Shown: piece by piece, positions 7,673 through 17,127 of the stretch
Position numbering within the stretch: the stretch's first letter is position 1
Layout: the number at the start of each line of letters is the position of its first letter
Origin: Burkholderia sp. H160
GTDB taxonomy: Bacteria > Pseudomonadota > Gammaproteobacteria > Burkholderiales > Burkholderiaceae
Direction of reading: 5' to 3'
Length of the DNA stretch: 33,056 nt
Assembly (NCBI GenBank): GCA_000173575.1
Contig: ABYL01000078.1
Coordinates: 1 to 33,056 of the forward strand
Position numbers and translations under genes: made by a program
Notes under the pieces: generated by a model
The model's input: the letters and a program-made list of their open reading frames with translations, nothing else
Told to the model about the DNA's origin: nothing
Databases searched by the model: none

Positions 7673-9442
7673 TTACCCCCGTGCCTTGAAAGGCAGGATC
7701 GCAGGCGTCGGCACCGCGCGCGGTATGGCGGTGCTGGACGGTGCGGCATCGGGTTCGAACTCGCCGAAGGCGGGGGCTGTGGCGCCGCCAGCGTGAGCGG
7801 AAAGAGTCGTCTCGTCGGCTGCCGCCGTGCTGGCCGACGTGGCCTCGGAACCAGCCGACCCGCGAGCCGACCCACTATGCTGCGCGAGCCACTGCGTATA
7901 GTCGAGCGGCGGCTCGCTGGTCATTTCGCGCTCGAGCGTTTCGAGCAGCGTCATGATCGAATCATAGTCGCCACAGCGCACTTCACCGCGAAACAGGTCG
8001 CCGGGCGGCAACTGGAACACGCGCTGGAACACGGCGGAGACATCGGCGAGGCGGCAGGAGAAAAAGAACGTGTAGAGACTGTCGCCGCAGGCCGTGCACA
8101 GGTCACCCGCGCGGCCCATGTGGCAGGCCTGGAGCGCATCGACATGAGCGACTTCGGGCAACAGCGGCAGACGCAGCAGCACGTTCGGCAGCTGGATCGC
8201 GCGCGAGCGGTGCACCGTGTCGCGCACGAGTTCGACGAAGCGCGGCGTGTTGATATACCCGACCTCCTCGCTGTGGAGCACGGCTGACAACGCGGTCATG
8301 TAATCGGCCGGCAGCGGCCGCGAGAACACCTGGCCCTGGAGTTCGTCGAGCATCGCTTCGACACGGGCGAGCGGCGTCTCGCGCGGTACCACGAGATTCG
8401 TGCCGAGACTGCGCATGACGGCCTGGTAACGCAGTGCGATGCGGTCCTCGCGCACGGCGATCTTCAGCGCCGGTCCCGCGCCGCGACGCAGCGCGTAGAC
8501 CTGGCCGGCGAGCTTTTCGAGCTGGGCGCTGTCGCTGAACGCGAGCAGGACGGTGGCTGCGACGGCGTGCGAGCCGGCCGCGACCACGGCGTCGTTGTCG
8601 GCGACCACTTCCCAATGCGAGGGCAGCTCGCGTTCGCGGGCCACCGCATCGCGCGAGACGATCACGCGGGCTTCGTCCGGGGCGAGCCGTCCACCTTCGT
8701 CGATGCTTTTCGCGAATGCGCCGCCTGCGACCATGAGCCGGTCGCTCTCTTCGGAAAAGCGCAGCGGCAGCGATTCGTCCGCGAGCATGGCGCCGCGCCG
8801 CCCCCAGAATGCGGCTTCCCACATGTACTGCCCCCCCGTTTGGCGCAGGTGCGCCGCGCCCGCGAAGCGCGCATGAAAGCCGGCCAGCGCCGAGGTCAAC
8901 GCGACGCCTTCCGAGCTTGTGTCCTGCGTCTCCTGAGGGCTCACGACGAGCAGCACGGCGTGAGTAAGACCCGCGCACCAGCTCGCGAGCTGTGCGCCCT
9001 GGCGTGCGAGCGTATCCGCGTCGTGCCAGTTGAAGAACGCATCGGCGCCGTCGATCAGGAACGCGCTTTCCGGCTGCGCGCACTGATCGGCGAGCGCCTT
9101 CAGCGCTTCGAGCAGCACCTCGCCGCCGTCGCGTCCCGGCAGCGCACGCAAGGTACAGAGATTCGCCTGCGCATGGAGCGCGCCCACGCCGTCGATATCG
9201 AGGCCGTGGCTGCGCAGCGCGTCGACGATCTGCAGGTCCTCACGGGTCGAGAGCACGTTGCCGGGCCCGTTGTGCAGGGCCGCGGCCGCCGTGTTCCAGA
9301 ACAGCGCGGCGCGCGCCGGCGATTCGGCCGCGTAGACGATGTACACGTTGCCCGCCACGAGCGTGGCGAGCGTGGGCGGCAAGCCGTCGATGGCGAGTTG
9401 CGGAAGTCTGGATGCCGTGGATGCGGCCGAGGGTGCATTCAT
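7673..9442 (-). CDS. bcsE: c-di-GMP-binding cellulose accessory protein BcsE
   Basis: A 589-residue cytoplasmic protein of the BcsE family. The middle and C-terminal part contains CHMGRAGD, with R444-A-G-D447 matching the RxGD c-di-GMP-binding site of the GIL domain. Near it are LCTACGDSLYTFFFSC and PPGDLFRGEVRCGDYD. The N-terminal third is the degenerate ATPase-like region (FLIDGADAFF around residue 130). In enterobacteria BcsE binds a c-di-GMP dimer, BcsF and BcsQ, and boosts cellulose output. The last roughly 70 residues are a low-complexity Ala/Ser/Thr/Pro tail. The frame is open beyond the start. ATG 9442 was chosen because it gives the normal N-terminus, has an AGGTG-like site, and clears the bcsC stop by 62 bp. 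Placing bcsE between bcsC and bcsF on the same strand differs from the divergent enterobacterial bcsEFG operon. Confidence 0.9.
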   Translation of the reverse strand: MNAPSAASTASRLPQLAIDGLPPTLATLVAGNVYIVYAAESPARAALFWNTAAAALHNGPGNVLSTREDLQIVDALRSHGLDIDGVGALHAQANLCTLRALPGRDGGEVLLEALKALADQCAQPESAFLIDGADAFFNWHDADTLARQGAQLASWCAGLTHAVLLVVSPQETQDTSSEGVALTSALAGFHARFAGAAHLRQTGGQYMWEAAFWGRRGAMLADESLPLRFSEESDRLMVAGGAFAKSIDEGGRLAPDEARVIVSRDAVARERELPSHWEVVADNDAVVAAGSHAVAATVLLAFSDSAQLEKLAGQVYALRRGAGPALKIAVREDRIALRYQAVMRSLGTNLVVPRETPLARVEAMLDELQGQVFSRPLPADYMTALSAVLHSEEVGYINTPRFVELVRDTVHRSRAIQLPNVLLRLPLLPEVAHVDALQACHMGRAGDLCTACGDSLYTFFFSCRLADVSAVFQRVFQLPPGDLFRGEVRCGDYDSIMTLLETLEREMTSEPPLDYTQWLAQHSGSARGSAGSEATSASTAAADETTLSAHAGGATAPAFGEFEPDAAPSSTAIPRAVPTPAILPFKARG

Positions 9443-9504
9443 CGCAACACCTGCATCGCGAAGCGTCGGGGTCGGAAACGAAAGTGCATGATGTCGGGCT
9501 CCGC

Positions 9505-12500
9505 TCAATAGGCAGAATACGGCGTGACCGGCCTGGGTGGGAACGGCACTGGACCGTGCTGAGGCGTGAAGAGATAGCGCAGCCACACCATCCCGACGTT
9601 CGGTGCGTAGTCATGCGAACGATCGATCTCGATGCTGCCGCCGACGATCCAGTGCGGTGTGATCCGGTACTCGGCCGCAGCCGCCACCGTGTAGCTGAAG
9701 CCGTTCGTGCTGCCCGCGCCGAAATACGGCGCGCCGAGGTTTGCCGCGCTCAGGCGCGCGACGGCCAGATCCTGCAGCAGGCTGCTGGTCGGGAAGTACG
9801 GCGAGGTGTCCTCGTGCGTGAACGACCAGCCCACCGAGCCGCGCACCTCCCACGAGAAGCGCTCGTAACGCCCGGTCCAGTCGATCGGCAGGCCAACGGA
9901 CGTGAAGCGCTGCGGGCTGAAATAGCCGCCGTTACCAAACGTGTAGAAGTGCTCATTACGCGAGTAATGCCAGAACAGGCCGAAGAGTCCGCTCGTCACA
10001 CGCTGGTTCGGCGTCTGGAAAACGGGCCAGCTGACGCCGGCGAGCAGCCGCAGCTCATTGTCGCTGGGCACGTTTTCGCCGGTGAGCACGCCATAGCTCA
10101 CGCTGCCGTACACATTGCCGCTCGCGAAGATGTTCTGCGAGCCGCGCAGGGTGATGGTGTTGCGCACGACGCCGCCCCACTTTTCCCCCGTCACCGGATC
10201 GACGCCGCCCGCGTACGAAACGAGACTGTCCGTGACGGGTCGGCGCGATAGGTCGACACCCAGCGTGGCGTCCGGGAACTGGTGCTGATATTGCAGGCCG
10301 CCCAGCACGCTCTCGATCGGAAAGCCGAGCGGCGTGCTGCCAATGTCCACGCGCCAGCTATCCTTCGCGCCTTTGAACTCGTAGCCGGCCGCGAGCGAGA
10401 CGCCGGTCGCGCTCTGGTGGATCGAGCCGAGCCCGGCGTTGCCGAACGCGGCGATCTTGCCGTACTGCGACGCGGCGTTGAAGTCGCCGCCGGGCAGCGA
10501 GCCCGCGTCGAGGTAGACCGTATCGGCGTGGAAGAAATAGTGGCCGGTGTAGCCGTCGGGAATGCGCACGTAGAGCGGGACCGTGGTCGCATTCAGGCGC
10601 GACGTGCCGGGGTCGCCGTTGAGGTTCGACTGGATCACTTCAGTCGAGATGTCCGGCTGGCGACGGTCCTGCAACTGCTGGAGCGCGCGACCGACGGGCG
10701 TCAATCCGTCCGTGCCGGGCTGGGGCGGCCCTTCAGCGCGTTCCTGAGTGCCTGCCTCGCGGTACAGCGCGGCGGCGTCGTTGAAACGGCCCTGCGCTTC
10801 ATCGATACGGCCAGCCTGCAAGGTCAGGTCCGAGCGTTGCGGAAACTCCCCGCGCAACGGCCCGATGACTGCTGCCGCCTCGTCCTCGTGGCCTTGCGCG
10901 ACGAGACGCTGGGCGATCGCGAGGCGCGTGTTCACGTCGTCGGCGGGCGTGTCGGCGAGCACTTCGCGCGTGAGCGCAGTGGCCTCCGTGCGCCGCCCCA
11001 TGTGCTCATACATGCGCGCGAGCGTGAGGCGCGCGTCGGCGTTATCGGGTTGTTTGGCCAGCGCGGATTGTGCTGCGCGCGCGCCGGCACGAAAGTCGCC
11101 CGCGGTTTCGTCCACGTCGGCCTGCGCGAGGAGCCAGCGCGCATCGGTATGCTGCGCGTCCGGTACGCCCGCGAGCGTGCGCCGCGCGCCGTGCACGTCG
11201 CCACTGTCGAGCTGGCGATTCACGGTGCGCAGCGCGAGCCGCAGCGACTGGTCGTCGAACTGCGCGCGCTGCGTGTCCGTCATGCCCGGCAGTGCGCGCG
11301 ACCGCGCGGTCCAGACGGCGAGGTCGTCGTCGCGGTGCGCCGCCGCGAGCAGATCGCCATAACGCAGCCGCACGGCGATGGCCGGGTCTTGCGGATGCGC
11401 GTCGAGCCAGTCCTTCACCAGAGCGAGACCGCGATCCGCGTCGCCGAGTGCGATCCATTCCTGGCCGATCGTCGCGAGCATCTGGGGGTCGTTCTGCGCA
11501 ACCGCTTCGGCCTGCCTGAGCGACGCGCGCGCTTCGTCGTCGCGTCCCTCGGCTGTCTGCTGGCGCGCATCACGCACGAGCCGTTGCGCGGTGATGTTAT
11601 CAGCCAGCTCGCGCATGGGCTGTGTGCGCTCCTGCGGCGAGATCTGTTCTATTTGTGCGTTGGCGGCGTCGATGTCGCCGAGCGCGTAGTTGAAATAGAG
11701 CGCGCTCGCGTAGCGCATCTGCGTGGACGGCGCGGCCTTCAGGCAGTCCTCCATGACCGCGCGGCCAAGCGCGGGCAGCTTCAGGCCGGCGTAGAGCTGG
11801 GCAAGCGAATAGCGCAGCCACGGATCGTCGGGCGTGAGGCGCACGGCCTCTTCGAGCTTCGCGATTGCGGCGCTGTTGTTCTTTTCCGTCATCGATTGCT
11901 GTGCCTGCAACGACAGCACCGTGGCGCGCATCCTGGCCAGTTGCGCCTGCGAGCCCGAACTCGCCAGCCGCGGTGAAACGCTGGCCATCAGCGGATCGAT
12001 TTCGTTCTCCCGATGCGTCGCGCGCAGGATCGTGACGAGGTCGCGCAACGCATCGATGTCGGGCTTCGCGGCGGTCGCAAGCGGGCGCGCCACGGCCTCG
12101 GCCTCCGGCCACTTCTGCTGCGCGATCAACGCGTCGATCAGCGCACGTTGTGCGATCACGTTGGACGGGTCTTGCCTCAGCGCCTCGCGTGCGAGCGCCT
12201 CGCCCTCGGCAGGCTTGCCCTGGCTGTTCGCGGTGTTCGCCTTCGCGATCGTCCCCCAGAGCGTGGCGGTGGCGATCAGGCTGCGCCACTTGCGGGCGTT
12301 GTCGGGGTCCAGCGTGAGCGCACGTTCGAACAGCGCGCGCGCTTCGTCCTGGCGTCCTTCGCGCTGGCGCGCGAGCCCCTGCTCGCCGAGCGCATCACCC
12401 TGTTCGCGCCGCGCGCGCTGCTCGGGTGTCTCGGGGGCCCGGGGCGCGCCGGCGTTGCCGCGCTCAGCGAGACGCGCGGCCGTTGCTTCGTTTACGCCCT

Positions 12501-13392
12501 TCCTTTCGAATTCGGCCACCACACTCTGAGCCAGTGGATCGCCAGGTACTTCCTGTAAATAGCGCCGCCACCAGATGTAGTACGCCGGGTCGTCGTGCGG
12601 CGAATAGACGAGCGCGCGCCGCCATAGATCGAGCGCCATCTTGCGATTGCTTTGCGGCTGCTGGTAGACGCGGTAGAGCAGGTTCAGCCCTTGGAGACGC
12701 GTGCTCCAGTCGTTGGTCAGCACGTCGGCGAGGACCAGTTGGAGATTCAGGTCGTCCGGGTTCTCGCGAATGCGCGTTTGTAAATCGGCGAGCGCTTGCG
12801 CGCGGCCTTCGGGCGTGCCCGCGAGAATGCGGTAGTAGAAGTGGGCGAGATCGCCGTGCGGCGCACCGTTCGGAAAAAGCGCCTGCAGCCGTTGCGAGGC
12901 CTGCGCATGTTGGCCCGCGGCGGCTAGCTTTTCGATCTGCGCTATCTCGCCCTTGCCGGTCGTAACGAGGCGATACGCGTCGGCAAGCTCCTGCGTGGCA
13001 GGATGATTCGGTGCGATTTGCCGCAATTGCTGGAGGTACTTCGCGGCGTCTTTGATCCGGTTCGACTTCAGTTCGATCTCGCCCATCATGGCGAGTGCCT
13101 CGGGCTGCTGCGGCGAGATCAGCAGCGCCTTCTTAATGACGTGTCGCGCCATGTCCGGACGGTTCATGCCTTCCCATTTGCGCGCGGAGGCCAGCAGTTG
13201 CGCGAGCTGAGGGCTCAGCGCCGCGGGTTCGGCCGGATGCGCGGAGCGCGTCGGCGCGGTTTGCTGCTGCGACTGCGCGTGTGTCATGCCGCTCATCCCA
13301 GCGAGGAACGCCGCCGAGATCGTGACGACCGCTGCGCAGGGCGGCCGCTTGGGCACCAGGGCGGCGCATGCGGTCAATGCGGCGTGGCACAT
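9505..13392 (-). CDS. bcsC: Cellulose export protein BcsC (TPR periplasmic scaffold and outer-membrane pore)
   Basis: A 1295-residue protein. The N-terminal signal region (hydrophobic VVTISAAFLAGMSGMTHAQ) is followed by a very long tetratricopeptide array from about 45 to 880, with units such as GRQDEARALFERALTLDPDN. From about 915 to the end lies the BCSC_C beta-barrel (ADTVYLDAGSLPGG, LGGLQYQHQFPDATLG, terminal GMVWLRYLF). It bridges the periplasm and conducts the glucan across the outer membrane. The length is usual for the family. The frame could start at a TTG at 13404. The ATG at 13392 is preferred because GGAAG lies 7 nt upstream; it overlaps the bcsZ end by 19 bp. A leader of about 44 residues is somewhat long, so an internal start is possible. 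No break was seen in the frame. Confidence 0.95.
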   Translation of the reverse strand: MCHAALTACAALVPKRPPCAAVVTISAAFLAGMSGMTHAQSQQQTAPTRSAHPAEPAALSPQLAQLLASARKWEGMNRPDMARHVIKKALLISPQQPEALAMMGEIELKSNRIKDAAKYLQQLRQIAPNHPATQELADAYRLVTTGKGEIAQIEKLAAAGQHAQASQRLQALFPNGAPHGDLAHFYYRILAGTPEGRAQALADLQTRIRENPDDLNLQLVLADVLTNDWSTRLQGLNLLYRVYQQPQSNRKMALDLWRRALVYSPHDDPAYYIWWRRYLQEVPGDPLAQSVVAEFERKGVNEATAARLAERGNAGAPRAPETPEQRARREQGDALGEQGLARQREGRQDEARALFERALTLDPDNARKWRSLIATATLWGTIAKANTANSQGKPAEGEALAREALRQDPSNVIAQRALIDALIAQQKWPEAEAVARPLATAAKPDIDALRDLVTILRATHRENEIDPLMASVSPRLASSGSQAQLARMRATVLSLQAQQSMTEKNNSAAIAKLEEAVRLTPDDPWLRYSLAQLYAGLKLPALGRAVMEDCLKAAPSTQMRYASALYFNYALGDIDAANAQIEQISPQERTQPMRELADNITAQRLVRDARQQTAEGRDDEARASLRQAEAVAQNDPQMLATIGQEWIALGDADRGLALVKDWLDAHPQDPAIAVRLRYGDLLAAAHRDDDLAVWTARSRALPGMTDTQRAQFDDQSLRLALRTVNRQLDSGDVHGARRTLAGVPDAQHTDARWLLAQADVDETAGDFRAGARAAQSALAKQPDNADARLTLARMYEHMGRRTEATALTREVLADTPADDVNTRLAIAQRLVAQGHEDEAAAVIGPLRGEFPQRSDLTLQAGRIDEAQGRFNDAAALYREAGTQERAEGPPQPGTDGLTPVGRALQQLQDRRQPDISTEVIQSNLNGDPGTSRLNATTVPLYVRIPDGYTGHYFFHADTVYLDAGSLPGGDFNAASQYGKIAAFGNAGLGSIHQSATGVSLAAGYEFKGAKDSWRVDIGSTPLGFPIESVLGGLQYQHQFPDATLGVDLSRRPVTDSLVSYAGGVDPVTGEKWGGVVRNTITLRGSQNIFASGNVYGSVSYGVLTGENVPSDNELRLLAGVSWPVFQTPNQRVTSGLFGLFWHYSRNEHFYTFGNGGYFSPQRFTSVGLPIDWTGRYERFSWEVRGSVGWSFTHEDTSPYFPTSSLLQDLAVARLSAANLGAPYFGAGSTNGFSYTVAAAAEYRITPHWIVGGSIEIDRSHDYAPNVGMVWLRYLFTPQHGPVPFPPRPVTPYSAY

Positions 13393-14657
13393 GTCGACTT
13401 CCAAGCCGGCACGAGCTGGCCGTTCGGGTCGAAACGGTAGAGGCCGTCCAGATAACCGAGCCCGAAGAGCATCAACACCTCAGTGTAATAGCCGGACGGC
13501 GCCGCCTTCGCCATGCTGCGCGAGCGGGCCACCTGCGCCGCCGCGAGGTCGCTGCGCCCCAGCGCCGCGAGATACGGTGCGACCGCGGCCGAGAAGCCGC
13601 CATTGCCCGCATTGGGGCCCAGTGCGCCCGTTTGCGTGTCCACCCGTTCGGGCGGATAACCGTGTACCGCCACATGGTTGGCGAGCGGCGCGAACGTCCT
13701 CAGCGTGGCCGTGCGCAGCGGGTCGGCGGCGTCGAGCATGCCGGCCCACAGATAGACGCGGATGGCGTCGTAAGAGCCCTGCGCGCTGGTTTTTGCGTCG
13801 GGCGCGAAGCCGAGGCTGGTGCGGAATTCGACCCAGTCGGGCGAGAAGCCGTGAGGCGCGGTCTCGTTGACGAGACGCGCCGAGGTGTCGAGCAACGCGC
13901 GCCACTCGGGCTGGTCCGGCAACGCGTACGCCATGCCGCGCATCAGTTGCAGCGGCACATAGCTGGGGTTCAGACGCCAGAGGCCCGGCGCCGGCGCGAA
14001 GCCCGCAGGGCCCGGCAGCAGGGTGCGGCCGAGCCCCGGCAGCAACGCGGTTTCTTCGCGCACGATATTGCGGGCCATCAGCGTGCCGAGCGCCGTGTAG
14101 TGCCGCCGCTGCCACAGGCGGCCTGCTTCGAGCAGCGTCCACGCGATCCACAGATCGGAGTCGCTTGCGGGGTTCGGATCGAGCACGGTCCATGTCTGCG
14201 TCGTTTGCGCTCCGCTCGCGGGCGTGGACGCCGATGCCGCATCGGCCGGTATCTGCCTGCCCCATAACCACGCGGGCAGTTGGGTGGTGAGATCGCCCTT
14301 CGCCAGATTGTTTTCGGTCCACGTGAGCACCTTGGAGAAGGTGGCGCGGTCGTTGGCGACGAGCGAGAAAAAGAGCGCGTAGCTCTGGCCTTCCGAGGTG
14401 GTAATGAGCTTCGGCGTGCTCGCGTCGATTACGCGGCCGTCCGCGCTGATCGTCGAGCGTTTGAATGCGCTCCAGTCGGGCCAGTCGCAGGTGCGCGATG
14501 ACGCGCCGGGCGCGGCAGCGGCCAGTATCGTGACGGGGGCCGCAGTCTGCGCCGCGCATGGAAACGCGACCGCCAGCAAGATTGCCAGCAACGCCGCGAA
14601 GGCCAGCACACCGGCCGCAAGCCGCAAGGCGGAGCGCCACGGGCGAATCGCGAACAT
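13374..14657 (-). CDS. bcsZ: Periplasmic endo-1,4-beta-glucanase BcsZ (GH8)
   Basis: A 427-residue exported glycoside hydrolase family 8 enzyme that trims nascent cellulose in the periplasm. A signal or anchor segment spans about residues 8-35 (LAAGVLAFAALLAILLAVAF). TTSEGQSYALFF supplies the catalytic acid E89, and SDSDLWIAWTLLEAG around D168 contains the conserved acidic site. Downstream are RLNPSYVPLQL and YDAIRVYLWAGM, both typical of BcsZ. The C-terminus carries GYYTEVLMLFGLGYLDG and a final cysteine. The enlarged frame continues upstream into bcsB. ATG 14657 is chosen because it starts the signal sequence, lies 2 bp after the bcsB stop, and follows a GGGGG-type purine run. It overlaps the start of bcsC. 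Confidence 0.94.
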   Translation of the reverse strand: MFAIRPWRSALRLAAGVLAFAALLAILLAVAFPCAAQTAAPVTILAAAAPGASSRTCDWPDWSAFKRSTISADGRVIDASTPKLITTSEGQSYALFFSLVANDRATFSKVLTWTENNLAKGDLTTQLPAWLWGRQIPADAASASTPASGAQTTQTWTVLDPNPASDSDLWIAWTLLEAGRLWQRRHYTALGTLMARNIVREETALLPGLGRTLLPGPAGFAPAPGLWRLNPSYVPLQLMRGMAYALPDQPEWRALLDTSARLVNETAPHGFSPDWVEFRTSLGFAPDAKTSAQGSYDAIRVYLWAGMLDAADPLRTATLRTFAPLANHVAVHGYPPERVDTQTGALGPNAGNGGFSAAVAPYLAALGRSDLAAAQVARSRSMAKAAPSGYYTEVLMLFGLGYLDGLYRFDPNGQLVPAWKSTCATPH

Positions 14658-14659
14658 GC

Positions 14660-16966
14660 TCAACCCCCGCCGGTGCGCCGCACGGCAAGACGCGACAGCG
14701 CCCAGAACACCGCGAGAGAGACGATGAGCCCTCCGAGGATGCCGGCAATCGCCAGCAGCGACGGGTAGTTCGAGACGAAGATCCAGAGCCGCGCGTACCA
14801 CGGCACCTCACCCACGAAGTAGCGCCCGCCGAGCTCGAGACTGTCCACCTGCGTGCCGCGGATCAGCGTGAGATCGCCGTACACGGGCGATGGACGGCGG
14901 TCGTCCTGCAACACGGCGAGCGCATCGCCCAGCTGCGCGGGCGAAGTCGCCGCGATCGCGACGACACTGCGCCCGGCCGCGAGCGGCGACTCGAAGCCGA
15001 TCAGCGCGGCGAGCGGCCCGGACGTGCTGATGACCGCCTCGCCAACCGGCGTCTGAAGCGGACGGTGCCTGCCCGTGGGCCAGTTGTTCCAGGCCTCCCT
15101 GCGCTGTTCGCGCAGGCGCAGCGCGGCACTGCCTTGGCTGACGACAAGCGGCAACGCCTTGCCCCATTTCGCGAGCAGGTCGCCCGCCGAGCCGGTGCCG
15201 ATCACGAGAAGATCGCGATTGCGTGCCGAATCAACATCCTTTGCCGCGACCAGTTCGACGCGCAGCGCCGGCAGGCCGGTCCACGCGCCCATGTCGCCGA
15301 GCAGCGTCAGGGCGGCGGCCTCGTCGTCGGCGGTGGGCGCATCGGGAACGACGACCGCCGTATCGGACAGATCGGCCATCCGCGTGAAAGGGAAGCCGCT
15401 CATCGTGAAGTACGACAGGTTGGGCATCGCAGTGAAATGCACGAAGCCGCTGAAATCGATGGTCGAGTTGGGATCGATCGCGGCGCGCGCGACGTTCGTC
15501 GCCGTGGACGCGCACAAGCCAGTTTTTTGCGGATCCATATGGAACTGGAACTGTAGCGTATTGTTGTCGGCGACTCGGAAGGGGGGAACCGACACTTCGT
15601 CGGATGAACCGGTTTCCGTGTTCGTCAGCAACGGGATGTTCAGGCGCATATCCTCGGAACCAGCGTGCGACGGTCGCAGCCGCTCCGAGAGGAGGAGCTG
15701 CTCATTGATGCTGGTGTTGAGCATCGAATCGTTGAACGTGGACGGCGCGGTGTAACGGTAGTGCACGTCCATCGGCGCGCTTTGCCGCGCCCACGCGTAG
15801 AGGTCGGGAGGCACGCGCAGGTTCACGCGGATCTGCGGCGGATTGAAGCCGGACACCTCGAGTTGCTGCGGGTCGTCCACCAGATCGCGGAACAGGATCG
15901 GGCGGTCCACTGGCGCCCACTTCGGCGCATCGTATGGTCGGCGGCCCGGACCGAGATCGATCGAGCGGATCAGCACGCTATTGCCCGTCATGCTCGCATG
16001 GTCGAGCACGAGCGCATTGGCGGCGCTCTGCAGTTCCTTGCCGTCGCGGCCGGCGAGCACGAGCAGCTTGCGTCCGGATTGCGCAGGGCTTGCCGGATTC
16101 GCCATGACCATGACGGTCGGCCCTCTGATTTCCGGCAGCGTGAGTCCTGGCGGCATCGCGCCGGGCATTGCCAGCACGATTGCATGCGAGTCCGGCGGAA
16201 GCGCGTTCAGTACGCTAAAGCGTGCGTGACGATAATCGGCGAGATTGCCGAACCACGAGGCGACGACGCCGGCGGTTTGCAGCGTGGCAAGCGGGGCGTT
16301 GGTCGGCAGCACGAACGGCAGCGTCAGCAGCCGGTCGTCACGGCGATCGAAGAAGGGCCGCGGCAGCAGGGCGAGATTGTCGGGAAGCGCGACGCCCGAG
16401 GTGGTCAGCGTCAGCGTCGTCGCCGGGATGACATCGGTCCACAGCGACGAATGATAGGGATCCTCGCACGAGTCCGTCGTGTAGTGCGCAACCATCTGCA
16501 GCGTGATCTGGTTGAAGTCCGTGAAGAGGAGCGGGTCGAGATCGAGCGTGCGCGTCACCTGCTTGCCGGCGTCTTCCTTGTCGAGCGGCAGCGTCGCGAC
16601 ATTGACGCCGTTGAGCAGCACCTTGATGTGCGAAAGCGGAAAGATCAGCGCGGGCGACCAGGCCATGTCGAGCTTGAGCTTCGCAGAGGTCACCACTTCG
16701 TCGGTGCGCACGCCCACGTTCAGCGTGCCGGTGGAGGACACGCCGCGCAGCGCCATGGGCCCGTAGGTGCCCATCTGGCTCAGTGTGAGTACGCGCGTTC
16801 GGGGCGGGGCAGCAGCGCCAGTTGGCGGGGGCGCTTGTGGGCTGGTGCCGGCGGCCGTATCGGCAGGCGAGGCGGGTGAGGGGGCCGCGCTGCCGGTCGC
16901 GATGCAGAGCGCGAACAGCATTCCGGCACAGAGTGCGGCGAGACTGGTTTGAAGGAATACGCGCAT
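14660..16966 (-). CDS. bcsB: Cellulose synthase regulatory subunit BcsB
   Basis: A 768-residue periplasmic partner of BcsA that guides the emerging glucan. It has a signal peptide (about 1-28, ending GSAA), a Pro/Ala linker, and the start of the first jelly-roll and carbohydrate-binding units (LTLSQMGTYGPMALRGV). The SCEDPYHSSLWTDV motif of the family lies near residue 167. Later units contain NTSINEQLLLSERL and GFPFTRMADLSDT. A C-terminal membrane anchor at about 733-757 (LLAIAGILGGLIVSLAVFW) docks onto BcsA. The start ATG has GAGGG 5 nt upstream. A 161-bp gap separates it from the GGDEF gene, the largest gap within the cluster, so a separate bcs promoter could lie there, though no strong -35/-10 pair stands out. 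In most loci bcsA precedes bcsB; here bcsB leads and bcsA comes much later. Confidence 0.95.
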   Translation of the reverse strand: MRVFLQTSLAALCAGMLFALCIATGSAAPSPASPADTAAGTSPQAPPPTGAAAPPRTRVLTLSQMGTYGPMALRGVSSTGTLNVGVRTDEVVTSAKLKLDMAWSPALIFPLSHIKVLLNGVNVATLPLDKEDAGKQVTRTLDLDPLLFTDFNQITLQMVAHYTTDSCEDPYHSSLWTDVIPATTLTLTTSGVALPDNLALLPRPFFDRRDDRLLTLPFVLPTNAPLATLQTAGVVASWFGNLADYRHARFSVLNALPPDSHAIVLAMPGAMPPGLTLPEIRGPTVMVMANPASPAQSGRKLLVLAGRDGKELQSAANALVLDHASMTGNSVLIRSIDLGPGRRPYDAPKWAPVDRPILFRDLVDDPQQLEVSGFNPPQIRVNLRVPPDLYAWARQSAPMDVHYRYTAPSTFNDSMLNTSINEQLLLSERLRPSHAGSEDMRLNIPLLTNTETGSSDEVSVPPFRVADNNTLQFQFHMDPQKTGLCASTATNVARAAIDPNSTIDFSGFVHFTAMPNLSYFTMSGFPFTRMADLSDTAVVVPDAPTADDEAAALTLLGDMGAWTGLPALRVELVAAKDVDSARNRDLLVIGTGSAGDLLAKWGKALPLVVSQGSAALRLREQRREAWNNWPTGRHRPLQTPVGEAVISTSGPLAALIGFESPLAAGRSVVAIAATSPAQLGDALAVLQDDRRPSPVYGDLTLIRGTQVDSLELGGRYFVGEVPWYARLWIFVSNYPSLLAIAGILGGLIVSLAVFWALSRLAVRRTGGG

Positions 16967-17127
16967 CGAAACCCTCGATCGACGTAATCAATCACTGCTA
17001 GTCACGAAATTCTTTCGAATTCCGAATGGATCAAGCCCGATGAAAGGTGGGCGCGCGAAATGACACAAATGGAGGGCCCGCGTTCGACGAGACGCGCTAA
17101 CTGGAGGCGGTAAACAAACGAACTGCG

